Shown here: piece by piece, positions 43,857 through 52,481 of the stretch
Layout: every line of letters starts with the position of its first letter
Position numbering within the stretch: position 1 is the stretch's first letter
NCBI GenBank assembly: GCA_958296035.1
Contig: OY282431.1
Span: forward strand, 2,150,037-2,214,036
Source of the DNA: Paracoccaceae bacterium
Lineage (GTDB): Bacteria; Pseudomonadota; Alphaproteobacteria; Rhodobacterales; Rhodobacteraceae
Length of the DNA stretch: 64,000 bases
Reading direction: 5' to 3'
Position numbers and translations under genes: made by a program
Notes under the pieces: model-generated
What the model saw: only the letters and a program-made list of their open reading frames with translations
Told to the model about the DNA's origin: nothing
The model's database searches: none

Positions 43857-45998
43857 TCACGTGTTTTCTACCACACTTACCATTTCCGAGTAGTGGTCAT
43901 TATCCAGAGACTGGATCATCTGCAGTTGATTCTCAAGGACAGCCGGTGCTCCGGTGAGTGCCATAAGGTCATGCTCCGGTTCCCCGACGGCAATGCTGTG
44001 CGAGTGAACATTGAGAAAACGAAGAATTCGGCGCTTCTTTGCCTTATCGAATTGAACCTCCTCCAGCTTCCTCCACAAACTCCCCGACCGCGGCAGACGG
44101 AACGCGAGGAACGCTTCCAACAAGCGCCTTGCCATGTTCGGAAGAACGTAGTTGAGTTCGAGGGTTTGAGATGCCGTTTCGGTGGACGCGCGGTAAATTC
44201 GGGCAAACAGGTACTGGTATTCCTCAAGCAGCGGATCAAGTTGTCGGACGCAACTGTTCCGGATATCTGCCTCCTGCACAGTATCGAGCATAAGGAATCG
44301 GGCGGGCCGTTCCTTCTTGTTCTGGCGATTCAAATGCTGAAACCAGTCGTGGACCTGCCGAAAAAAGGTGAAGTTGTGCGTCAACACAAATAGCTGACCT
44401 GCCTCCTTCTTGCAGTTCTGAATATATCCAAATGCCAGGAACAAGGCGTTGACATCAAGACTGGAGGCCGGGTCGTCCAGCACGATCACGCCATTTTCCA
44501 TTTCGAAGTGCCTGTCTTGCAGAGTCTTCAGGAAGTACAAGAGGGCGATCGCAGTGGTCTCTCCCTCACTCAAGAATCTTGCCGTTACACCGCCACGCGT
44601 GATCGTGTAGCCGGTTTCCTTGATTTCCAAGTGCAACTCTGCATGGCCAAGGTAGGTGCGAAGATCCCTTGTCAGCTCCTCAGCCGGTCGGCGATACTCG
44701 ACGATCTCCCGCTCCTATCTGGTGATCTCGCCATCCAATCGTTGGACCTCTTGCTCCTGCACCTGCACGCTGTGCTTTGCAGGCTTCCTAGTATCCCTGC
44801 GGTCCACGAAATCGTCTGGTGCATCCGGGCTGTCCTGGTTCGAGTCCCGAAGTCATCGCAAACCTGATTGTGCTTTCGGATCACCACATTCAACTGCTCG
44901 ACTGTGCCCAGGTCCACCTGCGGGGGCTCAATCTTCAGTTCAACCTGATCGAAAACGCGCTGTTTCCTGTCGTTCAACGCCTGCACGACTGTAGAAATCC
45001 ACTTCTTCACAGACGCGAGCGCAATTTTCAGTCTGGCCTCCAATGAATCGAAATCAGCGCCCGGTTCATCGTCAAGAGTTAATTTGTGTGGCACTTGGAT
45101 CTTGGCTATCGCCGCCAGGAGATTCTGTAGCTCTTTGACTCTCTGGTCCAGATGTTGAACGAACTTCTCATATTCATCGCTGAAATGAGCTTCCAAGGCC
45201 GTCACACGGTCCTTCGATAGTGGCTTTTCGCAGAATTGACATTGCTCAATACCTCGATTCTGGTGCAACACCAGACCCTGCCGCATCCAACTGGCAAGTT
45301 CGGAATCGTTCTTCAAGACATCGATCACCGCTGCAACGACCGTCGTTGTCAGCAGTTCTGGTACGCGGTCCACAGTCGATTTGAAGTCCGGAAATTCATA
45401 GTCGATCTCATCGACCTTCGGCTTCGGCTTTTCTTTGAGTCGGTCGAGCAGCATATCCTGCTCTTTCCTTGCGCAGACGGCGAACGGGGCCACAAACCTC
45501 AACCATCTGACTGGCATCGTCCCCGAAATTACGCTTGTTGTAGGGGTTGTCACTGCTCGACCGCAGCATGTCCTTTATGGACTTCGCACGGTCGATACAG
45601 AACCGGTCGAAATCCTTACAGGCGGATTGTTGCTTGCAAAGGGCGATCTCTAGCTTCGAAATGGCCGCAGAGCGCTGCTCCTCCAGCTCTGCAATCCTCT
45701 GCTGTTTCCCGACGCTCTTCTCACCCAATACAAGGATAGGCGGGATCTGACCTCCTTCCAGGAGGTAACACGTTCTGGTTGACAAAGTCGCGGTTGAATA
45801 CACGAACTGGAATGTTTGATTGGGCGAAGTTCTCGCCTCGAACATCGCCACCGGAAGTGCCTAGCACGACATGTCCTAATGTCGGTGGTTGGCCGACCTC
45901 AAGGCCGCGAAACAGCCGGCTCAGTGTGGTCGTGCCACTCCCGTTCCACCCGTAAACCAGATTATACTGTCCGAATTCCGGAAGTTTGGGTGGTCATG
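43857..45998 (-). pseudogene. AAA_13 family ATPase (PrrC/RloC superfamily), multiply disrupted
   Basis: Roughly 714 codons spread over several frames. In order: QYNLVYGWNGSGTTTLSRLF (Walker A with the Lys codon replaced by ACG Thr at 45931-45933); VFNRDFVNQNV; frameshift near 45760; GGQIPPILVLGEKS and FDRFCIDRAKSIKDMLRSS; frameshift near 45480; KPKPKVDEIDYEFPDF and zinc-hook-like CQFCEKPLSKDR at about 45220-45240; frameshift near 44840; EVQRLDGEITR, TAG stop at 44715-44717, EREIVEYRRPAEEL; then FLSEGETTAIALLYFLK, Walker B GVIVLDDPASSLD and switch VLTHNFTFF. No start codon is evident. The family includes tRNA anticodon nucleases that sense phage interference. The gene cannot produce a functional protein as read. 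Confidence 0.8.
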
Positions 45999-46057
45999 TG
46001 AAGCTTCGAAGGACCCCGCATTCGCGAAGGCACCTTATGCGAGTAATTCCTATCACA

Positions 46058-46203
46058 CGGCTCTCCCATTGAGCTCGGCGATAATCTTCACGCAAGAGTT
46101 GACTGAGATGACCTCTGGTAGAAGCATGACGCGGGTCCGGGCGCGTGTCTCGTTTTGCTCTGTGTTAGCAACGATACGGACATATAGTGGCCTGACGCGC
46201 CCG
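46058..46203 (-). pseudogene. Short coding-like remnant upstream of the AAA_13 pseudogene
   Basis: A minus-strand frame of about 48 codons (PLYVRIVANTEQNETRARTR, then VISVNSCVKIIAELNGRAV and a stop) has protein-like composition without a usable start. It could be the 3' end of a gene lost upstream of the defence-like island. Family not recognised. Confidence 0.3.
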
Positions 46204-46383
46204 CCGTAAGCTTGGATAATCTACTTCGAAAGGATCGATACTGGAATAAGCCGGAAGGCCTTCTCGCGAATCCTGACAATGGTCGATCCGCCGGAGATTC
46301 CGATCATGTAGTCAAGGCTTTCATGGCAGCGGAAGGAACAACCCGGACCATCTGCCCGGGCTGAATAACATCTTTTGTCCTGT

Positions 46384-46986
46384 TCACACCATGCGGGCGG
46401 CAACCGCCTCCCAATTGACGAGATTGTCCAGGAAATTGGCCAGATAGGCCGGTCGTTTGTTCCTGAAGTCGATGTAGTAGGAGTGCTCCCATACGTCGCA
46501 CCCCAAAAGTGCAACCTGACCAAAGCACAGTGGATTGACACCGTTTTCGGTTTTGGTGACAGCAAGCTGGCCATCGCTGCCCTGAACCAGCCAACACCAG
46601 CCGGACCCAAACTGCGTTACACCTGCGGCGATGAACCTGTCACGGAATTCTGCAACTGAGCCAAAGCTGGAAACGATGCCGGCATCAAGTTCAGAAGGCA
46701 TCGCACTGCTGCCTGGACCCATCATTTCCCAGAACTGGCAATGATTCCAGTGCTGCGACGCATTATTGAAGATTCCGTTCTGCGCAACGGCACCCGACTC
46801 ATAGGTGCCGACGACTATTTCCTCAACTGACTTGCCTTCCCACTCGGTACCAGCGATCAGGTTGTTGCCATTGTCGACATAGGCTTTGTGGTGGAGACTG
46901 TGGTGGAATTCCATTGTTTCCTGTGACATTCCGGCCGATGCAAGGGCATCGTGTGAATATGGCAGGTCTGGAAGGCTAAATCCCAT
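46384..46986 (-). CDS. sodB: Superoxide dismutase, Fe/Mn type
   Basis: 200 residues, RBS AGGAACAA before the ATG. Metal ligands lie in TMEFHHSLHHKAYVDN, NASQHWNHCQFW and DVWEHSYYIDF (two His, then Asp and His). The active-site Gln near FGSGWCWLVQ and the NGIFNNASQHWNH form suggest the Fe or cambialistic type. Cytosolic; dismutates superoxide. Monocistronic by spacing. Confidence 0.95.
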   Translation of the reverse strand: MGFSLPDLPYSHDALASAGMSQETMEFHHSLHHKAYVDNGNNLIAGTEWEGKSVEEIVVGTYESGAVAQNGIFNNASQHWNHCQFWEMMGPGSSAMPSELDAGIVSSFGSVAEFRDRFIAAGVTQFGSGWCWLVQGSDGQLAVTKTENGVNPLCFGQVALLGCDVWEHSYYIDFRNKRPAYLANFLDNLVNWEAVAARMV

Positions 46987-47127
46987 TTCTTGTTCCTCAT
47001 GATCTGTAATCTAGGTTGGCACCATCTCATCTTTGCACTTTCAGGTGCAAATTCAACCCACGGTCTTGCCTGTGGCAGCACTTTGGAACGCACTGCGACG
47101 CAGCGCAACCTGCTCATCCCAATTGAT

Positions 47128-47874
47128 CTAATCAAGCAATGGCAACCCGAGTATGGCTGAAATCGCAATGATAACGTATGCGACGAAGCGGTACAATTGC
47201 TCGTGTTCCGGGTTGAAAATCCATTCCCCAATCCACATGGCCAACAGGAAGGGAATGGATATCACCAGCCCTGTGGACACATACAGCGCGTCCAGTTCTC
47301 TTTCGAAGGCGAGTACACCGAGAAGCAGAATGTCCGAGATGAACAGATAAATGAACAGATTGGCACGAACGACCCTGGCCGGCAATTCACTTGCAAGATA
47401 GAGCATGATGACCGGTGGCCCCGGCAGCCCGACTGAACCTGCGAACAGCCCTCCAATTCCACCGGCCCCATAAACGAGAGGACGGGTGAGATCCCCGCGA
47501 TAGCGGACACCACACACCAGAAGAACAAGCAGAAGCAAGGTAATCGTTGACACGGCATACCTGAAGACTTCCACCGGCATGACGAGCAGAACGACAACAC
47601 CCAGAGGCAGTGTAACCAAGGCACCCGCCGAGAGCCGGCCGATGTCAGCAACGTCGGTGTTCCTGATAGTTCTGGGCACCAGCATCGCCGGGCCAACCAG
47701 GTCCATTACGACAAGAGTCGTCAGTGACGCGACAGGGGACATCAGGGACCCGGCGATCGGCAGATAGATCATCGCAGTTCCGAAGCCGGAAAAACCTCTG
47801 ACCAGACCGGCCAGGGAGGCACCTGCGATCAGGAGGAGCGAGATCTCCGACTGAACACCATGGATGATTTCCAT
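47128..47874 (-). CDS. TSUP family (TauE/SafE) membrane transporter
   Basis: 248 residues from ATG 47874, directly preceded by a GTG that could also start. Seven to eight membrane segments. Typical features are GLVRGFSGFGTAMIYLPIAGSLMSP in the first half and GGIGGLFAGSVGLPGPPVIMLYLAS in the second. The family exports sulfite, sulfoacetate or other sulfur- or carbon-containing anions. It lies just after secF on the same strand; substrate unknown. Confidence 0.88.
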   Translation of the reverse strand: MEIIHGVQSEISLLLIAGASLAGLVRGFSGFGTAMIYLPIAGSLMSPVASLTTLVVMDLVGPAMLVPRTIRNTDVADIGRLSAGALVTLPLGVVVLLVMPVEVFRYAVSTITLLLLVLLVCGVRYRGDLTRPLVYGAGGIGGLFAGSVGLPGPPVIMLYLASELPARVVRANLFIYLFISDILLLGVLAFERELDALYVSTGLVISIPFLLAMWIGEWIFNPEHEQLYRFVAYVIIAISAILGLPLLD

Positions 47875-47881
47875 CACAAAT

Positions 47882-48844
47882 TCAGGTTGTCGTGTATCGT
47901 GTTCCGCCCTTGTCGTCAGGCTTCGACCAATCCCGCTTCACGCCCAGTTTCGACAGAACGAAGGTCGCGATAAAGATGGATGAATAGGTCCCAACGATGA
48001 CCCCCCAAATCATGGCAAACACAAACCCGCGTATAACATCTCCGCCAAACACAAAGAGTGACATCAGGGCGATAAGCGTCGTTACAGAGGTCATGACTGT
48101 GCGCGATAAAGTGTCATTGAGCGCGCGATTCAAGACCGTGATCAGCTCCGGCTTCTTGTACTTTCTCAGGTTCTCCCGCACCCGATCGAATACGACGACT
48201 GTATCATTCAGTGAATACCCAACAATAGTTAACAGGGCCGCGATGATTGCCAGGTCAAACTTGATCTGCAAGATGCTGAAAACGCCAATTGTAAGAACGA
48301 CGTCGTGTACGAGTGCGGCGACGGCGCCGAGAGAAAACTGCCACTCGAACCTCACCCAGATATAGAACAAGACCACCGCAATGGCTGCCAGGACAGCAAG
48401 AATTGCCTTCTGGATCAACTCGCCCGAAACCTTCGGGCCGACGCTTTCAACCAGTGGGAACGTCATTGCCGGATCAATATTGCGCAGCGCATCCTGAACG
48501 TCCATGATGCGCTGGACGGCGATTGCCTCGTCGCCCTCCTGTACACTGATCCGCACCATGGCTACATGCTGGTCTTCTGCAAAGCCCGGGTCAAAGACCT
48601 CAGTGATCGAGACGTCGCCAAGGTCCAGCGAGGAGACCGCCTGTCTGTAGTCTCCGACGTCTACTGGAATTGAAGACTGCGTGCGAACAGAGGTCCCGCC
48701 GCGGAAATCTATGCCGAAATTCAAACCCAGAACCAGCAAAGCCAGCATTGAAACGGCCATGGCGGCCAGTGAACAAGCGAAGACTGGCCGACCATGCTTG
48801 AGAAACTGCCACTCGGTCTGTTGAGGAACTAGTCTGATCCGCAT
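47882..48844 (-). CDS. secF: Protein translocase subunit SecF
   Basis: 320 residues, six membrane segments. LNFGIDFRGGTSVRTQ after the first helix, periplasmic P1 domain, VGPKVSGELIQKAILAVLAAIAVVLFYIWVRFEW, and the RND-like block GYSLNDTVVVFDRVRENLR then LNRALNDTLSRTVMTSVTTLIAL. Works with SecD to pull proteins across the membrane using proton-motive force. It starts nine bases after secD. Confidence 0.97.
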   Translation of the reverse strand: MRIRLVPQQTEWQFLKHGRPVFACSLAAMAVSMLALLVLGLNFGIDFRGGTSVRTQSSIPVDVGDYRQAVSSLDLGDVSITEVFDPGFAEDQHVAMVRISVQEGDEAIAVQRIMDVQDALRNIDPAMTFPLVESVGPKVSGELIQKAILAVLAAIAVVLFYIWVRFEWQFSLGAVAALVHDVVLTIGVFSILQIKFDLAIIAALLTIVGYSLNDTVVVFDRVRENLRKYKKPELITVLNRALNDTLSRTVMTSVTTLIALMSLFVFGGDVIRGFVFAMIWGVIVGTYSSIFIATFVLSKLGVKRDWSKPDDKGGTRYTTT

Positions 48845-48853
48845 GCGGCGCCC

Positions 48854-50515
48854 TCACAAGGTAATCTGTCTTGGCCGCCGGCGTTCAAACCAAATCACGA
48901 TCAGCAGACGCGTGACGAAGATAGCCGTGAACATGCTTGTCAGAATGCCAATGCCAAGCGTCACGGCAAATCCCCGCACCGGGCCAGATCCTATGGCAAA
49001 CAGGATGATCGCTGCCAGCAGGGTTGTAACATTGGCGTCAAGTATTGCCGACAACGCCCGCTCGTAGCCCAACTCAATGGCTCTGGCAGGTCCCTTGGCT
49101 GTCAGGAGTTCTTCCCTGACGCGTTCGAATATCAGGACATTGGCGTCAACCGCCATACCAATGGTAAGCACAATTCCGGCAATGCCGGGCAAAGTCAAAG
49201 TGGCACCTACAACTGACAGTATCCCGAAAATCATGAAGAGGTTTACGAGCAAGGCAATGTTGGAAAAGAGTCCGAAGAGACCGTAACTTGCCGCCATGAA
49301 TACAAGGACGGCGACAAATGCCACAACACAAGCCCACCTGCCTGCATCGATCGAGTCTTGCCCCAGTTCCGGACCGACGGTCCGCTCTTCCAGAAAAACC
49401 ATGCCTGCCGGCAGTGCACCGGCACGCAGAAGCACGGCCAGATTATTTGATTCCTGGACCGTAAAGTTTCCGGTGATTATTCCCGATCCACCGGGAATAT
49501 GCTGCCGGATTACAGGTGCTGAAATTACCTCTCCGTCAAGTGCAATCGCAAAGGGCAGGCCGACATTCTCTGCCGTGTAATCACCAAAACGCCGCGCCCC
49601 TGCAGGATTGAATCTGAAACTGACGGCTGGCTGACTGTTTTCGTCAAAATCCGGCTTGGCGTCGGTCAATTCCTCACCGGTTACGACCGGTGTCCGCTCC
49701 AGCACGTAGAAGAATTCGGGATCATCCATGGCAGGATAGACCACGGTTTGCGGCTGTTGCACAACTCGGCTTGAAGCTGTCCTGTGGACATGGTGAAACG
49801 TCAGCTTTGCTGTTGTACCGATTAATTCCTTGAGTTCAGCCGCTGAGCCGATGCCCGGAACCTGGATGATGATCCGGTCCCTGCCCTGCCGCTGTATTGT
49901 CGGCTCGCGAGTGCCAACCTCGTCGACCCGCCTACGTATTATTTCCAGCGACTGGGCCATGGTTCGGTTGTCTGTTGCCGACTTCTCATCTTCAGTCAGC
50001 TTGACAACCAGCTCGTCACCCTCGCCACTGACCTCAAGATCACTGGCTCCCAAACCGCTCAGGCTAACGATGGGCCTGGCCAGGCGTTCCACAATTTGCT
50101 GTGCCTGCGGCATGGCCTCCGGATTGGCGAGGCGTACTCTCAACTCATCAGGTGAGGACTGCTGACGCCTCACCCCGCCGGTTTCAGCACGAAGTTCTCC
50201 AAGTTCATCTCGGACGTCCGTCCAGAGTGCGTCAATTCGGGAGGCATAAACATCAGCCAACTGAACTTCGGCAAGCAAGTGGGCACCACCTCGTAAATCC
50301 AGACCAAGGTTGACCAGTCCCCGCGGCAGCCAGGTGGGCCAGACTTCAAGGTTTTCCGTCAATTGCGCCGACGGACCAGCACCTCCCTCCAGGAGAACTC
50401 TGGCGTCGTTGGACTGTTCTACCCGAGTATAGAACAGGTTGGGCAGCGCCAGGCCTATCCCGGTCACACAAAGAAACAGAATGGCAAGGCGTTGCCATGC
50501 GGGAAGATTTATCAT
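48854..50515 (-). CDS. secD: Protein translocase subunit SecD
   Basis: 553 residues. First membrane helix LAILFLCVTGIGLALPNLF, GLVNLGLDLRGGAHLLAEV, large periplasmic domain including IIRRRVDEVGTREPTIQRQGRDRIIIQVPG, and a C-terminal membrane block with LPGIAGIVLTIGMAVDANVLIFERVREEL. Partner of SecF and YajC; gene order yajC-secD-secF is standard. Confidence 0.97.
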   Translation of the reverse strand: MINLPAWQRLAILFLCVTGIGLALPNLFYTRVEQSNDARVLLEGGAGPSAQLTENLEVWPTWLPRGLVNLGLDLRGGAHLLAEVQLADVYASRIDALWTDVRDELGELRAETGGVRRQQSSPDELRVRLANPEAMPQAQQIVERLARPIVSLSGLGASDLEVSGEGDELVVKLTEDEKSATDNRTMAQSLEIIRRRVDEVGTREPTIQRQGRDRIIIQVPGIGSAAELKELIGTTAKLTFHHVHRTASSRVVQQPQTVVYPAMDDPEFFYVLERTPVVTGEELTDAKPDFDENSQPAVSFRFNPAGARRFGDYTAENVGLPFAIALDGEVISAPVIRQHIPGGSGIITGNFTVQESNNLAVLLRAGALPAGMVFLEERTVGPELGQDSIDAGRWACVVAFVAVLVFMAASYGLFGLFSNIALLVNLFMIFGILSVVGATLTLPGIAGIVLTIGMAVDANVLIFERVREELLTAKGPARAIELGYERALSAILDANVTTLLAAIILFAIGSGPVRGFAVTLGIGILTSMFTAIFVTRLLIVIWFERRRPRQITL

Positions 50516-50543
50516 TTCGAGAGACTGGGCGGTCGCACAGTGA

Positions 50544-50870
50544 CTATTCGTCTTGCCCCGACATTTCGATGACGCTAGTCACCATGCTACGTACGAGCGT
50601 AACTCTCACTTGCTGTTCACTGTCAATTTCGATCTCGATCTCGTGATCATCCTTGACGCGCGTAATCCTTCCGATAATGCCGCCCTGCGTAATGACCCGG
50701 TCACCACGACGGAGCTCACTGACCATCTGCTTATGTTGTTTTACCTTCTTTTGCTGCGGACGAATCAAGAGAAAGTACATGATCACGAATATCAGAATCA
50801 GGGGCAATAGGTTGGCGATGCCAAAACCTGTCCCTCCGCCGGATTGTGCAAAGGCTGGACTGGCAAACAT
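50544..50870 (-). CDS. yajC: Preprotein translocase subunit YajC
   Basis: 108 residues: one membrane helix (LLPLILIFVIMYFLLIRPQQKK), then a small soluble domain VSELRRGDRVITQGGIIGRITRVKDD. First gene of yajC-secD-secF. In related genomes it commonly follows the DUF815 ATPase gene, which here lies about 9 kb away at 59496. Confidence 0.95.
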   Translation of the reverse strand: MFASPAFAQSGGGTGFGIANLLPLILIFVIMYFLLIRPQQKKVKQHKQMVSELRRGDRVITQGGIIGRITRVKDDHEIEIEIDSEQQVRVTLVRSMVTSVIEMSGQDE

Positions 50871-51975
50871 ACTACCTCCTCAAGACTCTTATGGATGGCA
50901 AGGATCTTCAACTGCACGGTCCATATAGTGCAGTTTGATCTCTTTCAAGTTGATCCCGGACGCTGCCCGAACACACCCTTTTAGGCAGCACGACCAGTAT
51001 TTGGCGCCAGACATCTTGCGACTGCATAGACAATCCGGGCGAAGTTTCAAAAGCCCGAGTTCCTCCACCATGGCAGTATCGTGGAACCTGCCCTGCCCGG
51101 TTCCGGCGCCGCAGCCGTAAGGTGACCGAAGGGGAGAGCCCTCGAAACCTCTCCAGGTAACTGGCATCACTGCCACCTGACCCGCGTCACAAGACCGCGG
51201 CAGCGCCGCGACAATGATATGTCAGGTGGAAATCAACCCGCGGTTACCTGAGCAGTCCACCGTCGCCACGTGCCGCCCGAGCGTCCTGCCGGTAACATTG
51301 GCCAAGACTGAAATGGCGCGAAAACAACAACACCCATGTAGTTGACAGTTCAACACATATCCGAGGTTTGCCGGCTCGTAGACCCTGGCGCAATGGAAAG
51401 GGATACTCCTGTTCGGATTCCTCGTTGTCATCGGTACAGTTGTGGAAGGTTCCCGGGTTTCGCTGGCAATTGAGACTCTCTTGCCTGCCTTTGAACTGAT
51501 ATCCCGGGGGAGCAATTGGCAAGGCTACAAGCAAACGGCCCCGGTTGGCTAAGCAATTCGAAACCGGTACCTCCATCCACAGCCGATTGGGCTCTCCTCG
51601 ATAGCTATTGGGCCTCGACAGGATGTGGAACTGTCCACAATCGCGATGCAGGCGAATGGGCATCTTCTGGAATTTCCAGGTTGCACCTCCAGGAAATCCA
51701 GCCCACGGCAACCGGACGCCTGGGGCCAGATGGATGGCGGCGTCGGTGGGCACTCTTTCAGGTAAGGAATGGGATCCGCAATGCGGCCAATCCAAATCGA
51801 CATGCTGCACTCATAACCACCTGGAGCATTGCATGTGGTGGTGACGAACAGACAACCATTGGGCCCTCGAAACGGTATTGCAGCCGCATTCGGCGCGCCT
51901 GCAACCAGGTTCATTCGATGTCCTGGGAAACACCATGAGGATGCCGATGCAAGGCCTCCCAACAGTTGCCTGCGG
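50871..51975. other. 1.1-kb gap with a hairpin-rich stretch and no recognised gene
   Basis: This stretch lies upstream of yajC and downstream of the glyoxalase-like gene. Frames of up to about 190 codons exist but have no family resemblance or protein-like features. It contains the predicted structured segment 51133-51250, listed separately. Confidence 0.5.
51133..51250. ncRNA. Candidate structured RNA (four consecutive stem-loops)
   Basis: Within 118 bases: GGAGAG/CTCTCC (51133-51154); CAGG-TGGCA/TGCCA-CCTG (51154-51179); CGCGGC/GCCGCG with a three-base loop (51196-51210); CAGGT/ACCTG enclosing AACC/GGTT (51223-51250). The CAGGT and ACCTG arms occur twice, so alternative pairing is possible. 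No T-run follows. It does not match SRP RNA, RNase P RNA, tmRNA or a tRNA as far as I can tell by eye. Strand is uncertain. Confidence 0.35.
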
Positions 51976-52468
51976 CTACCTGTTTGACTGGCCGTGCATT
52001 GCCTCGAAAGTATGTGTGTAGAGCTCTATTATAGTCCCCCCACGGATCCATGCAAAAGACCATTCGCTTGCTGGCATCCTCTGGGTAACGCTGCCATTGC
52101 TTGCTGATTTGCATTCCACCCAGACCGACAATCTGTTCCACTGCCTCATTCAGATCGGCGACAGTCACACAAAAGTGGAACGTGCCGCTTTCCCAGTACG
52201 CCAGCGGTGGGTCACGAGTTTCATGCTCGGGGTCGACAAGTTCGAACAGCTCCAGGCCAACTCCGTCAGAGGTAATGAGATTGGCCATTTTCATCCGGCG
52301 GAATGGCCGGCTGCTCAGAACATCAACTGCCCTGTCTCCATTTGGGCCATCCCATGCAACATCGACTGTTGAGCCGATCTGCCGGCAACCGAGCGCCAGA
52401 CAGTAAAACTCCACCCCGGCAATGATGTCACCTACTCCAATACCAACGTGGTTGAACATCACTTTCAT
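51976..52468 (-). pseudogene. VOC-family (glyoxalase-like) protein with a frameshift in a G6 run
   Basis: From ATG 52468: MKVMFNHVGIGVGDIIAGVEFY, LITSDGVGLELFELVDP, ESGTFHFCVTVADLNEAVEQIVGLGG, then KRMVFCMDPWG. After DPWG the frame runs into unrelated residues and stops at 51911. Removing one G from the six-G run (C6 on the plus strand, 52037-52042) restores the expected ending GTIIELYTHTFEAMHGQSNR and a stop at 51976. Either the gene is a recent pseudogene, it is phase-variable, or the base is a sequencing error. The insertion sequence sits 13 bases before the start codon, within the leader. Confidence 0.75.
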
Positions 52469-52481
52469 CTGCCTGTCCCTT

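Noticed and set aside
51100..51180. Resemblance of ACCGAAGGGG and following bases to a glycine riboswitch aptamer
   Set aside because: The rest of the aptamer consensus is missing and no glycine-metabolism gene lies downstream, so only an unnamed structured RNA candidate is reported.
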